The position numbers and the translations under genes were made by a program. 64,000 nucleotides of DNA from an uncultured Gemmiger sp. (GTDB lineage: Bacteria > Bacillota > Clostridia > Oscillospirales > Ruminococcaceae): positions 1 to 64,000 of the forward strand of contig CALXHQ010000009.1 of the NCBI GenBank assembly GCA_944388145.1, written 5' to 3'. Position 1 is the stretch's first letter, and every line of letters begins with the position of its first letter. The notes below the pieces were generated by a model. That model searched no databases and was not told the origin of the DNA. It was given only the letters and a program-made list of their open reading frames with translations. Below are positions 35,539 to 44,285 of this stretch, piece after piece.

Positions 35539-36228
35539 ATGGCAAAGGTTTTTGTGTATGACGCTTACACCGACCGGATGATGACCTACACCCTGGCCGA
35601 GAGCGATCCCATGCCCTACGCCACCGGCACCACGCTGCGGGTGCGGGAGTTCCGGGGTTCGTCCAAATCCACCGTACTGTGGACCACCGTGGCGGCTATG
35701 GAAGCCTGGAACCTGACCCGCCGCCGGTACGGGGCGGGCATCCCGGTGGGGTACGCATTCAAGCGCATCTGGGAGGGCGGCCACGGCACCACCAGCCAGC
35801 ACTATGCCGGTGTGGCCTTTGACGTCGGCCAAAGTACCACCGCCGCCAACCGGCGCAAAATCTACAACGCCGCCAACGCCACCGGCGCCTGGGGATATGT
35901 GGAGCCGCTGTCCATGACGCCCACCTGGGTGCACTTTGACCGGCGGTACGGCAAACCTGCCTGTGCGGGCACCACGGCGGGCTACCCCACCTGCCGCCGG
36001 GGCGACAAAAACACCTATGTGCTGATTTTGCAGGACGCCCTCAATGCCCTGGGCTACACCACCGGCACACTGGACGGGGTGTTCGGCGCCCGGACCGAGT
36101 CTGCCCTGAAAGCCGCCCAGCGAGCCTTTGGCCTGAGCGCCGACGGCGTGTGCGGCTGCCAGAGTTGGAAAAAGATTGCTGCAGCCAGTTTGGGCATCGG
36201 CCAGACCCGGACCGTGATTGACCCGTAA
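35539..36228 (+). CDS. M15-like peptidase with peptidoglycan-binding domain
   Basis: A 229-aa protein. The N-terminal domain (about 1-145) has the zinc-peptidase signature of M15A-like DD/LD-carboxypeptidases: S-x-H-x2-G-x-A-x-D (SQHYAGVAFD) and the distal WVHFD. A C-terminal PG_binding_1 module (about 150-215) has LDGVFGARTE and SADGVCG. No signal peptide. Starts 3 nt after the SpoIID-like gene, so the two are co-translated. Confidence 0.85.
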   Translation: MAKVFVYDAYTDRMMTYTLAESDPMPYATGTTLRVREFRGSSKSTVLWTTVAAMEAWNLTRRRYGAGIPVGYAFKRIWEGGHGTTSQHYAGVAFDVGQSTTAANRRKIYNAANATGAWGYVEPLSMTPTWVHFDRRYGKPACAGTTAGYPTCRRGDKNTYVLILQDALNALGYTTGTLDGVFGARTESALKAAQRAFGLSADGVCGCQSWKKIAAASLGIGQTRTVIDP

Positions 36229-36245
36229 CCCGGCCGCACAGCCAA

Positions 36246-36295
36246 ACAGCCGCCGGTCCCGCAGTGGCGGGGCCGACGGCTGTGTTTGATTTTGG
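36246..36295. terminator. terminator between M15-like gene and lipoprotein gene
   Basis: Arms 36246-36262 and 36267-36283 pair with one mismatch and are followed by GTTTGATTTT. Located between converging genes. Confidence 0.7.
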
Positions 36296-36322
36296 CGGGA
36301 CCGGCACGGCAGGATGGCGCGG

Positions 36323-37096
36323 TCAGGCCATGGCGTTCGCGTCAATCTGGTCGGCGATGCCGGCCACCTCGGCGGCGCCCTCCTCGCTGCTGGCGGAGAG
36401 CAGGTAAACCACCAGGTATCCCTCGTGCTCAGCCGCAAAGTAGACCATGGCGGTGTTGACGTCGTTTGCCGTGATGGCCAGGTTCAGCTGCTGGCCGCTC
36501 AGCGGGCCGAAGGTGGCGGCGGCGGGGCCCTCGCTGGTCACGGTCATGCCGCTCATCAGCTGCATCATGGCGGCCACCTGCTGCAGGTACTCCTCCGCCG
36601 TCAGGCTCGGGGTGCCGGCCGCCGCCGGATCAACGATGTCACAGCAAAAGCTGGCGGTGCCATCGGCGCGCATCAGGTAAAATTCGTAGGTATCCACCTC
36701 GCTGATCTGTGCGGTCAGGGCATCCGGGTCGGCATTCAGGCTGCCGGCCACCATGTCGGTGCCGGCGCCCAGCACCTGCGCCATCTGCTCGGCGGTAAGT
36801 GGATACCAGGTATCCGGCAGGGTGAACCGGATGCCGGTCCAATCGCTGGAATAGTCGTTGCCGTTCCAGGTGCCAAACTGGATCTCCCCCTGCTCCGGTT
36901 CGGGGGTGGGGTCCGGGGTGGGGTCCGGGGTGGGCGCGGGGGTGGGGTCCGGGGCGGGTTCTTCCTCCTCCAAAACGGCCACCCGGGAGGAATCGTCAGC
37001 CTGCAGGTTGCTTGTAATAAACGCGGGCATACAGCCGCCCAATGCGGCGCCCATCAGCGCCAGGGCGGTGAACAGGGACAGAATGCGCAATTTCAC
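36323..37096 (-). CDS. lipoprotein with Pro/Thr-Asp linker
   Basis: A 257-aa lipoprotein of unknown function. It uses a GTG start at 37096 with AGGAGG 8 nt upstream; the longer in-frame ATG opening has no ribosome-binding site. The signal peptide ends in the lipobox LGGC (about Cys22). A tandem Asp/Pro/Thr repeat linker (DPTPDPTPDPTP-like, about 50-70) leads to a globular domain (about 75-257) resembling uncharacterised clostridial surface domains. Monocistronic. Confidence 0.75.
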   Translation of the reverse strand: MKLRILSLFTALALMGAALGGCMPAFITSNLQADDSSRVAVLEEEEPAPDPTPAPTPDPTPDPTPEPEQGEIQFGTWNGNDYSSDWTGIRFTLPDTWYPLTAEQMAQVLGAGTDMVAGSLNADPDALTAQISEVDTYEFYLMRADGTASFCCDIVDPAAAGTPSLTAEEYLQQVAAMMQLMSGMTVTSEGPAAATFGPLSGQQLNLAITANDVNTAMVYFAAEHEGYLVVYLLSASSEEGAAEVAGIADQIDANAMA

Positions 37097-37290
37097 GGGG
37101 AGAACCTCCTTTTGGCAGGGGCGGGCCGCCGGGGCCGCGGCGCCGGATACCAGCGGGCGCCCGCTCACAAGTCACAACGGATACCCGGCATACGTCAATT
37201 TTACCATTTTTCATCGAGATTGTAAAATACATCTGGCAGTTTTATTGTTTTTTTTCAGGATTTTACAAGTCCGCCCGGTGCCATCCCTGC

Positions 37291-37330
37291 AAAAAGGCCG
37301 CCTGCCCTTCGTGCAAAAAGGCAGGCGGCC
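37291..37330 (-). terminator. terminator of rubrerythrin gene
   Basis: 11-bp arms 37296-37306 and 37320-37330 (GGCCGCCTGCC/GGCAGGCGGCC) followed on the minus strand by TTTTTG. Confidence 0.85.
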
Positions 37331-37367
37331 CGGCGGGATCACAGCGGCGGAAATCCGCGCTTGCGGA

Positions 37368-37910
37368 TCAGTAATTGGCGCTCTTCAGCTCAAAGTAAGC
37401 CTTGGGATGGGCGCAGACAGGGCACTTTTCGGGGGCGTGCAGGCCGATATAGATATACCCGCAGTTGCGGCACTGCCAGACCTGCTCGGTCTCGCGGGCA
37501 AAAACGCGGCCGTTCTCGATGTTGGCGGCCAGCGCCTTGTAGCGCTCCTCGTGCTCCTTCTCAATGTCGGCCACCATCGTGAACAGGCGGGCGATGTCCT
37601 CAAAGCCCTCCTCCTTCGCCTCGGCGGCCATGCGGGGATACATGGAGGTGTGCTCCTCATTCTCACCGGCGGCGGCCATCTTCAGGCAGGTGAGGGTGTC
37701 GGGGATCTGGCCGCCCTCCATCAGCAGTTTGAACCAGATCTTGGCGTGCTCCTTCTCATTGTCGGCGGTGGCGGTGAAGAGGGATGCGATCTGCTCATAC
37801 CCCTCCTTCTTGGCCTTGGAGGCAAAGAAGGTGTACTTGTTGCGGGCCTGGCTTTCCCCGGCAAAGGCCTCCCACAGGTTTTTCTCGGTCTTGCTGCCTT
37901 TCAGTTCCAT
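37368..37910 (-). CDS. rubrerythrin
   Basis: A 180-aa non-haem iron peroxidase protecting anaerobes from H2O2. The N-terminal four-helix ferritin-like domain carries the di-iron ligands in two E-x2-H type motifs (NEKEHAKIW and IEKEHEERY) plus other Glu residues. The C-terminal rubredoxin domain has CRNCGY and CPVCAHPKAYF. Divergent from a PerR/Fur gene. Its promoter overlaps a dyad, suggesting peroxide-dependent derepression. Confidence 0.95.
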   Translation of the reverse strand: MELKGSKTEKNLWEAFAGESQARNKYTFFASKAKKEGYEQIASLFTATADNEKEHAKIWFKLLMEGGQIPDTLTCLKMAAAGENEEHTSMYPRMAAEAKEEGFEDIARLFTMVADIEKEHEERYKALAANIENGRVFARETEQVWQCRNCGYIYIGLHAPEKCPVCAHPKAYFELKSANY

Positions 37911-37955
37911 ATTGGTTACCTCCTGCTTTGTGTGGAAAATTTAGGGTTTATTTTT

Positions 37956-38002
37956 AGGATTTTGTCTGAATCAATCCTACACCATTCCCGGCGCAATGTC
38001 AA
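37956..38002 (-). promoter_or_regulatory. rubrerythrin promoter with dyad over -10
   Basis: Minus-strand TTGACA (37997-38002), 17 nt, TAGGAT (37974-37979). An inverted repeat AGGATT-N11-AATCCT (37956-37978) overlaps the -10, a candidate PerR/Fur-type operator. Confidence 0.6.
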
Positions 38003-38064
38003 GGGACAGCCGGCCAAAGAAAAAGAGCTTTTCTTTGGTGAAAATGACGGTTCCGGCAGAAATC

Positions 38065-38093
38065 TTGACAAACAGGACGAGATACGCTATCCT
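38065..38093 (+). promoter_or_regulatory. promoter of perR-like gene
   Basis: TTGACA (38065-38070), 17 nt, TATCCT (38088-38093). The next bases contain an AT-rich dyad CTTA-TAAT-TAAG (38092-38103), possibly an autoregulatory site. Confidence 0.6.
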
Positions 38094-38132
38094 TATAATT
38101 AAGATTTGTTCTAAAAAGGAGGGGGATTTGCC

Positions 38133-38504
38133 TTGACCAGACAGCGTGCTTTGATCCTGGAGATCATGCGGTCCACCCCATTGCACCTGACCGCTGACGA
38201 GATCTTTGCCCAGGCACGGCTGAAAATGCCCAACATTGCCCGCGGCACCGTCTACCGCAACCTGCGGCTGATGGAACAGGACCGGGAGGTTGCCCGGCTG
38301 GAGATGCCCGCCGGCCCCGACCGGTATGACCGCACCGCCGCGCCCCACGGCCACCTGTACTGTGACTGCTGCCACAGCCTGACCGACATCCCGGTGGTGG
38401 GCCTTGTGCGTGAGCTGGAGGCCGCCATCGGCACCGAGGTACGGTCCTATCAGCTCACCGTCCATTATCTGTGCCCGGCCTGCCGCCAGCAGCAGGCCCA
38501 ATGA
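38133..38504 (+). CDS. Fur-family regulator (PerR-like)
   Basis: A 123-aa Fur-superfamily repressor. A winged HTH (about 1-55, GTVYRNLRLM) is followed by a dimerisation domain with structural zinc Cys77, Cys80, Cys114 and Cys117, and a regulatory site including His18 and the H-x-H pair His72/His74. The ligand pattern and the divergent rubrerythrin favour PerR over Fur. Uses a TTG start with the strong ribosome-binding site AAGGAGGGGG; the N-terminus is short for the family. Confidence 0.88.
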   Translation: MTRQRALILEIMRSTPLHLTADEIFAQARLKMPNIARGTVYRNLRLMEQDREVARLEMPAGPDRYDRTAAPHGHLYCDCCHSLTDIPVVGLVRELEAAIGTEVRSYQLTVHYLCPACRQQQAQ

Positions 38505-38793
38505 TTGCTGCCCGCCCGGTCCATGCCCGGCGGGCTTTTGTTTTCCCCTGCCATCAGTATGGCCCGCCGGCAGCCGCCCTATCCCCGCCCGGGACCCTTT
38601 ACCGCAAAAAAACAAAACGGGCGCGGTATCCCGCCTGTGGGGCAGCGGAGGCCGGCTGTTGCCCCATGGGCAGCCTTTTTCGGCGGCGGGGCGATATTGT
38701 AACATTTGGGTCGATTTTCCGTGTTATAATATTAAAGAAAAGAAGCTGGTTTGCCGGGCCCTGCCCGGCCCGCGAAAGGAGCGTGACCCCTTT

Positions 38794-39825
38794 ATGAAAG
38801 TGAACATTTCCCTGCGGCGGAGCGCTGCGGCCCTGCTGGCGGCGGCTGTGCTGGCCCTTGGCCTGACCGGCTGCGGCAGCTCCAGCCAGGCGGTCAACGA
38901 CACCGCCTTCTCGCAGGAATCCACGGCCGCCTCCCCCGGGGAGAGCGGCAGCGGCGCCCTGCTGGATCCCGGCGCTGTGGACAGCGACCGCAAGATCGTT
39001 TACACCGCCACCCTTCGGATGGAAACCACCGACTTTGCCGCCTCCCAGCAGGCCATTCTGGACGCAGTGGATGCCGCCGGCGGCTACCTGCAAAGTTCCA
39101 GTATGAGCGCCAACGGCGACGAGGGCAGCGCCCGCAGCTGCTATTACACCGTGCGGGTGCCGGTGGACAATTACCAGAGCTTTCTTGCCGCGGCGGGCGG
39201 CGCCGGCAATGTGCTTTTCCAGGACGAGAGTGCCCAGGATGTGGGTGCCCAGTACATTGACGTGGAAGCCCGGCTGGCCTCGCTGGAAGAGCAGCGGACC
39301 CGCCTGACCCAGCTGGCCGCCCAGGCCGAAACCACCGCCGACCTGCTGGAGATTGAGAGCCAGCTGGCCGATGTGCAGTACCAGATTGAAAGTTACACCG
39401 CCCAAAAGCGGGATCTGGACAACCGCATCACCTACTCCACCGTGGACATCACGCTGGATGAGGTGGTGGAGCTGACCCCCGCCGGCAGTACCTTCGGCGA
39501 GCGGGTGGTTGCCGCCGTTGCCGGCGGTTGGCGGGACTTTGTCCGCCTGCTGGAGCTGCTGCTGCTCACCGTCCTGTACCTGATGCCCCTGCTGATTTTG
39601 GCCGCCGCCGTCACGGTGGTATGCATTTTGCTGGTGCGGCGCCACCGCAAGCGCCGGCCCGCCACCGCAAAGCCGGCTTACATGGTGCCCCCGCCGCCGG
39701 CTGCCCCGCAGGCCCGGCCCGCCAACCCCGGACAACCGGATACCGGCGCAGCCCCCGGTCGGCCCGACGCCCCGGACCGGCCGCCCCAAACGCCGCAGCC
39801 GCCCAAACCCGGGCCCAAGTACTGA
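38794..39825 (+). CDS. DUF4349 lipoprotein
   Basis: A 343-aa lipoprotein. A signal peptide ends in a lipobox (LTGC, about Cys27) and the DUF4349 domain (about 65-275) includes a coiled coil (about 160-205, LASLEEQRTRLTQLAAQ). One C-terminal membrane helix (about 253-282) and a long Pro-rich cytoplasmic tail follow. The ATG at 38794 is the one that begins the signal peptide, after an AAAGGAG site. Function of DUF4349 is unknown. Confidence 0.85.
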   Translation: MKVNISLRRSAAALLAAAVLALGLTGCGSSSQAVNDTAFSQESTAASPGESGSGALLDPGAVDSDRKIVYTATLRMETTDFAASQQAILDAVDAAGGYLQSSSMSANGDEGSARSCYYTVRVPVDNYQSFLAAAGGAGNVLFQDESAQDVGAQYIDVEARLASLEEQRTRLTQLAAQAETTADLLEIESQLADVQYQIESYTAQKRDLDNRITYSTVDITLDEVVELTPAGSTFGERVVAAVAGGWRDFVRLLELLLLTVLYLMPLLILAAAVTVVCILLVRRHRKRRPATAKPAYMVPPPPAAPQARPANPGQPDTGAAPGRPDAPDRPPQTPQPPKPGPKY

Positions 39826-39862
39826 CCGCCCGGTCCCAACCCGAGGCTTCCAAAAAACAGCA

Positions 39863-39909
39863 AGGCTCCCGCCTGCCGCAAACTGTCGCGGCAGGCGGGA
39901 GCCTTTTTT
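39863..39909. terminator. bidirectional terminator between DUF4349 gene and aspS
   Basis: Perfect 17-bp arms 39863-39879 and 39888-39904 with a T-run after and an A-run (CCAAAAAACAGC) before. Confidence 0.9.
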
Positions 39910-39945
39910 GGGGGCCATTTGCGCTGCGGGATAATACAATCCGTA

Positions 39946-41727
39946 TTATTCGCCCAAAGTCAACGCAATGTGTAAATCTTTCAGCTGCTGTGCATCCACC
40001 ACATCCGGTGCGCCGGACATAGGCTCACCGCCGTTCTGCACCTTGGGGAAGGCGATCACATCGCGGATGGAGTCCTTGCCCAGCATCAGCATGACCATGC
40101 GGTCCAGGCCGTAGGCCATGCCGCCGTGCGGGGGTGCGCCGTACTTGTAGGCGTCCATCAGGAAGCCAAAGCTCTCCCGGGCTTTCTCCTCGGTGAAGCC
40201 CAGGGCGTGGAACATCCGGTCCTGCAGGGCCGGGTCGTTGATACGCATGGAACCGCCGCCCATCTCGACACCGTTGAGCACGATGTCGTAGGCCACCGCG
40301 TGGCAGGCGCCGGGGTCAGTTTCCACCTTGTCGATGTCCTCGGCCCGGGGCAGCGTGAAGGGATGGTGCATGGCCATCCAGCGGCCCTCCTCCTCGCTGT
40401 ACTCAAACAGCGGGAAGTCCACCACCCACAGGAAGTTGAACTTTTTGGGGTCGATCAGGTCATGCTTGCGGGCAATGTCCAGCCGCACCTGGCCCAGGGC
40501 GGTGCAGGCCTTGACCCAGTCGGCGTCGCTGACCAGCAGCAGCACGTCGCCGGTCTCGGCGTTCAGGGCCTGGTATAGGTTCGCCTTCTCCTCCTCGGTC
40601 AGGAACTTTTCAAAGCTGGAGGAGGTGGCCTCGGCGGTCAGGCGGCTGAAGGCCAGGCCCTTGGCGCCGTAGGTCTTGGCCACCTCGCCCAGCTTGTCGA
40701 TGTTCTTGCGGCTGAGCTTGTCGGCCATGCCCTTGGCGTTGATGGCGCGGATGCTGCCGCCGGCTTCCAGCACAGCGGCAAAGGGCTTGAATTCGGTGCC
40801 GCGGAATACCTCGGTCACGTCCTGGATCTCCAGGCCGAAGCGGGTGTCCGGCTTGTCGGAGCCGAAGCGGGACATGGCCTCGTCCCAGGGCATGCGGACA
40901 AAGGGAGTCTGGACGTCCACGTCCAGGATCTCTTTCCACAGCCGCTTGATCAGACCCTCGTTGATGGTCATGATGTCATTCTCATCCACAAAGGACAGTT
41001 CCTCGTCCACCTGGGTGAACTCGGGCTGGCGGTCGGCGCGCAGGTCCTCGTCGCGGTAGCAGTGGGCGATCTGGAAGTAGCGGTCAAAGCCGGACAGCAT
41101 CAAAATCTGTTTGTAGAGCTGGGGGCTCTGGGGCAGGGCATAGAAATGGCCCGGCTGCAGGCGGCTGGGCACCAGGTAGTCGCGGGCGCCCTCCGGCGTG
41201 GACTTGATCAGGGTGGGGGTCTCGATCTCGCAGAAGTGGTTGTCGCAGAAATAGTTGCGGATCACCTGGCAGACCTTGGAACGCAGCACGATGGGCTCGT
41301 GCACCGAGGGGCGGCGCAGGTCCAGGTAGCGGTAGCGCAGGCGCAGTTCGTCGCCCACGTTGATGCCGTCGCGGATCTCGAACGGCGGGGTCTGGGCTTC
41401 ACTGAGGATGCGCAGCTCGGACACATACAGTTCCACATCGCCGGTGGAGACCTTGTCGGTCTTGGCGGCGCGCTCCCGCAGGGCGCCGCGGCAGATGACC
41501 ACATACTCGCTCTTCAGGCGTTCGGCCTTGGTAAAAACCTCCCTGGGGGTATCCTCGTCAAAGACCAGCTGCAAAATGCCGGTGGTATCGCGCAGATCGG
41601 CAAAGATGATGCCGCCCTTGTCCCGGCTGCGGGCGATTGAGCCGCAGACGGTCATCTCCTGGCCGACATTTGCCATGCTGACCTCGCCGCAGTAGTTGGT
41701 GCGGCGCAGGTTGCCCATCGTTTCCAT
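39946..41727 (-). CDS. aspS: aspartyl-tRNA synthetase
   Basis: A 593-aa class IIb synthetase of the bacterial type. It has an N-terminal OB anticodon-binding domain (about 1-105, IIFADLRDTTG), the catalytic core with motif 2 (HCYRDEDLRADRQPEFTQ) and motif 3 (GLDRMVMLM), and the bacterial GAD insertion domain (about 280-420). The ATG at 41727 follows AAGGGG; the upstream in-frame extension lies in the promoter. No T-box: the leader is only about 60 nt. Confidence 0.97.
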   Translation of the reverse strand: METMGNLRRTNYCGEVSMANVGQEMTVCGSIARSRDKGGIIFADLRDTTGILQLVFDEDTPREVFTKAERLKSEYVVICRGALRERAAKTDKVSTGDVELYVSELRILSEAQTPPFEIRDGINVGDELRLRYRYLDLRRPSVHEPIVLRSKVCQVIRNYFCDNHFCEIETPTLIKSTPEGARDYLVPSRLQPGHFYALPQSPQLYKQILMLSGFDRYFQIAHCYRDEDLRADRQPEFTQVDEELSFVDENDIMTINEGLIKRLWKEILDVDVQTPFVRMPWDEAMSRFGSDKPDTRFGLEIQDVTEVFRGTEFKPFAAVLEAGGSIRAINAKGMADKLSRKNIDKLGEVAKTYGAKGLAFSRLTAEATSSSFEKFLTEEEKANLYQALNAETGDVLLLVSDADWVKACTALGQVRLDIARKHDLIDPKKFNFLWVVDFPLFEYSEEEGRWMAMHHPFTLPRAEDIDKVETDPGACHAVAYDIVLNGVEMGGGSMRINDPALQDRMFHALGFTEEKARESFGFLMDAYKYGAPPHGGMAYGLDRMVMLMLGKDSIRDVIAFPKVQNGGEPMSGAPDVVDAQQLKDLHIALTLGE

Positions 41728-41796
41728 ATTTCCTATCCCCTTCTGGTGTTTGGTAGTAGTCCATGGCAGCATCCCATGCGGATACTGTGACATATT

Positions 41797-41825
41797 ATTA
41801 TACCCCGTATGCTGTTTTTTGGCAA
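41797..41825 (-). promoter_or_regulatory. sigma-A promoter of aspS
   Basis: Minus-strand TTGCCA (41820-41825), 17 nt, TATAAT (41797-41802). Confidence 0.75.
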
Positions 41826-41885
41826 GCATACGGGGCAGTGTTTTGGTGAAGTTTGGGGGCGGACCGGGCGGTCACGCCGCCCCGG

Positions 41886-42671
41886 TCAGCGCCGCGTCTG
41901 GCGGCAGGCGGCCAGGATCATGGGCAGAAAGATGCCCACCAACAGCAAAAACAGCATCACAAACGGCCAGGCAGCCCGGTAAAAATCCGGCGGAGCCAGC
42001 TTCCAGACCGCCAGGTCGGCCGGCGGGGCCGCCAGCGCCACGCCCAGACAGCCCCAAAAGGCCGCTCGCTTGACGCCGGGCCAGTTGCGGTTGTTCAGCG
42101 GCACTGGCAGGTTCAGCCGCAGGATGCCGTTGTTGACGCCGTAGACCCGGTACTCGTCATAGTAAGGAGGCAGCCGCTCGGGCAGAGCCAACGCCGCCGC
42201 CAGGCTGAAGGCCAGGCCCAGCCCCACTGCCAGCATGGGGCCGCCTGTCCCAACGGCAAGCAGGTACCCCTCAGCCGGAACGCCCTGAACCCACGCCGCT
42301 GTCAGGCATTCCAGCAGCGCCGCCACGGCACAGAGCACCCAGCGCAGCAGATACCGCCGCCGGGCCTGCTGTTCCCGCGCCGCCTGTTCCTCGCCGCCCA
42401 GTTTGAGCGAATCGGCCACCAGCGTCTCCACCTCGTTCAGCGGCAGGGTGGCTTCCGGCGGCAGCTGTTCGCCCCGCAAAAGCTCGGTCACCGTCACGTC
42501 CAGCGCGGCGGCCAGCGGCTCCAGCAGCTCAATGTCCGGCAGGCTCAGCGCCCGCTCCCACTTGCTGACCGCCTTGTCCGAAATGTGCAGCCGGTCGGCC
42601 AGCTGCTTCTGGGTCAAGCCCTTGGCCTTGCGCCGCGCTGCCACAAGGGCGGCAAATTTTGTCCTGTCCAT
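41886..42671 (-). CDS. XRE-family regulator with C-terminal membrane domain
   Basis: A 261-aa protein. An N-terminal HTH_3 domain (about 5-60, LTQKQLADRLHISDKAVSKWERALSL-like) precedes four hydrophobic segments (about 107-128, 137-160, 205-225, 235-255), giving a DNA-binding domain anchored in the membrane. Such HTH-membrane fusions are common in gut Firmicutes; targets are unknown. The downstream ATG of the opening is used because the HTH begins there. Confidence 0.85.
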   Translation of the reverse strand: MDRTKFAALVAARRKAKGLTQKQLADRLHISDKAVSKWERALSLPDIELLEPLAAALDVTVTELLRGEQLPPEATLPLNEVETLVADSLKLGGEEQAAREQQARRRYLLRWVLCAVAALLECLTAAWVQGVPAEGYLLAVGTGGPMLAVGLGLAFSLAAALALPERLPPYYDEYRVYGVNNGILRLNLPVPLNNRNWPGVKRAAFWGCLGVALAAPPADLAVWKLAPPDFYRAAWPFVMLFLLLVGIFLPMILAACRQTRR

Positions 42672-42808
42672 TCGGGTCAGTCGCTCCCTTTTTGTCGGGC
42701 GGCAGCTTTGCCCCGCCGCCCCGGTTTCTGCTTTCAGCATACGCCGGGCGGGCAAAAAAGGCAACCGACTGACGGTAGAACAGCGGTGGGACGGCGGATT
42801 TTCCGTTC

Positions 42809-44107
42809 TCAGGCCGTGCCGCTTTCCACCGCGCGCTGCCAGGCAGCCTGCGGGGTCTCGTCCCCTTCGCAGAGGATGTCCGGGTTCAGGCCGTACTCGA
42901 TACCCAGCTGGCCTTCCCGGTTGGGGCTGGCGCAAAGGTCAAAGCGGAAGATCAGCCCGGTGTTGGGCAGCGCAAACATGGCCGGATTGCCCGACGCCCG
43001 GTAGCCGCCGGTGGGCGTGCCCACCACGGTGGCCCACCCCGTGTCTAGGCAAAAGCTGGTAAAAGCTGCCGACGCGGACCCCACCGCACTGTCCACCAAC
43101 AGCCAGCGTTTTGCCTGCAGCAGTTCCTGCGGCAGCGTGGGGTCTCCAAACTGGAAGGACTGCTCGCTCCAAGCATACAGGTCCAGATCCATTTCCTCCA
43201 CAAAATCCGGCAGCGGATACTCGGCGGCATACTCCTCCACCGGGTGCAGGTCGGCGTTTTGGTACCACCAGCGGGTCCGCGGCGTGTCCCGGATAAAGCG
43301 GGGCTGCTTCGTGCTATACTCGCCGCCAAAGGGGTCTACAATATTGTTGAGCCAGTAGTAATCGCTCCCGCCGCCATTGCCGGTGATGTCAAAGACAAGG
43401 TTCTCCACCGCTTTGCCCTGGCCGTACAGCTCCATCAGGGTATCCTGCACGATGCCCGCATCCCGCTCCACTGTCTCGGGCATAAAGGTCGGGAAGTGGA
43501 AACAGGCCGCCTTGTGCGCCTCATCATACGACACGGTCACTTCGGGATAAGAGTCCGGACCGCTGAGCGTTTCGGGCAGCGTTTCGCTGTTGGATGCGAT
43601 CCAGTTGTAGGTAGCCACCGTCTGCGGCGCGGTGACCACATCATGGATGGCCGCGTCCTGAGCCCCCTCCTCCGGGGTGGCGGTGTAAGCCTCGGCGTAG
43701 GTTTGATAACCAGGCAGGTCCAACACAGCCAGATGGGAATAGTTTCCCATGTGCCCGAACAGATAGGACAGCCATTTTGACAGGTCCTCCAGATCCTCGG
43801 CGCGCTCTTCCATCACGCCCCGCGCCAGCTCGTAGTACTGCTGCGGGTCAAAGCCTTTTTGTTCCAGGATATCCATAAAGATATAGTCCTCCTGGATGAT
43901 CTGCCAGGCGGCATCAAAATCCTCCACCAGTTCCTCACGGGTGAACTCGGTCTTGACCGGCCGGGCCGTCGCCTGCACGCCGGTCTCGCCGGTGGCCGGG
44001 TCCTGCGCCGGGGACGCCGTACAGCCCACCAAAAGAGCCGCCGCCAGCGCCAGCGCTGCGGCAGCCCTGGCGGGGCGGTGGAAAACAGAGCCATTCCCAG
44101 ATTGCAT
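42809..44107 (-). CDS. S41-family peptidase lipoprotein
   Basis: A 432-aa secreted lipoprotein related to C-terminal-processing (tail-specific) S41 proteases. The lipobox is LVGC (about Cys28). An N-terminal helical region (about 55-130) precedes the S41 core with ITGNGGGSDYYWLNN (the DxRGNGGG-like motif) and the nucleophile-bearing SAVGSASAAFTSF. No PDZ domain was recognised. The start has a GGGAGGGAA ribosome-binding site. Substrate unknown. Confidence 0.82.
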   Translation of the reverse strand: MQSGNGSVFHRPARAAAALALAAALLVGCTASPAQDPATGETGVQATARPVKTEFTREELVEDFDAAWQIIQEDYIFMDILEQKGFDPQQYYELARGVMEERAEDLEDLSKWLSYLFGHMGNYSHLAVLDLPGYQTYAEAYTATPEEGAQDAAIHDVVTAPQTVATYNWIASNSETLPETLSGPDSYPEVTVSYDEAHKAACFHFPTFMPETVERDAGIVQDTLMELYGQGKAVENLVFDITGNGGGSDYYWLNNIVDPFGGEYSTKQPRFIRDTPRTRWWYQNADLHPVEEYAAEYPLPDFVEEMDLDLYAWSEQSFQFGDPTLPQELLQAKRWLLVDSAVGSASAAFTSFCLDTGWATVVGTPTGGYRASGNPAMFALPNTGLIFRFDLCASPNREGQLGIEYGLNPDILCEGDETPQAAWQRAVESGTA

Positions 44108-44206
44108 TTGCGTCGTTCCCTCCCTGGTCCTTGCGGCAATAGTTCTTTTCACCATTATAAGGCCTCATTCCCCTCTTGTAAAGGTCCGCGGGTTCCTGCG
44201 GCAGAC

Positions 44207-44248
44207 AAAAAGCGGCGGCCGCACCAGGAAATCCGGTGCGGCCGCCGC
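44207..44248 (-). terminator. terminator of GAPDH gene
   Basis: 14-bp arms 44212-44225 and 44235-44248 followed on the minus strand by TTTTTG. Confidence 0.9.
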
Positions 44249-44285
44249 CGCTATTCTATTTGTGCTTGCGCAGCTGGGGTGACAA

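Noticed and set aside
36900-36960. GGGTCCGGGGTG-type tandem repeats as a mobile repeat
   Set aside because: They lie in frame inside the lipoprotein gene and encode the Asp-Pro-Thr-Pro linker.
41669-41829. Longer aspS start upstream of 41727
   Set aside because: The extension overlaps the -35/-10 promoter and has no ribosome-binding site; the ATG at 41727 fits the OB-domain beginning.
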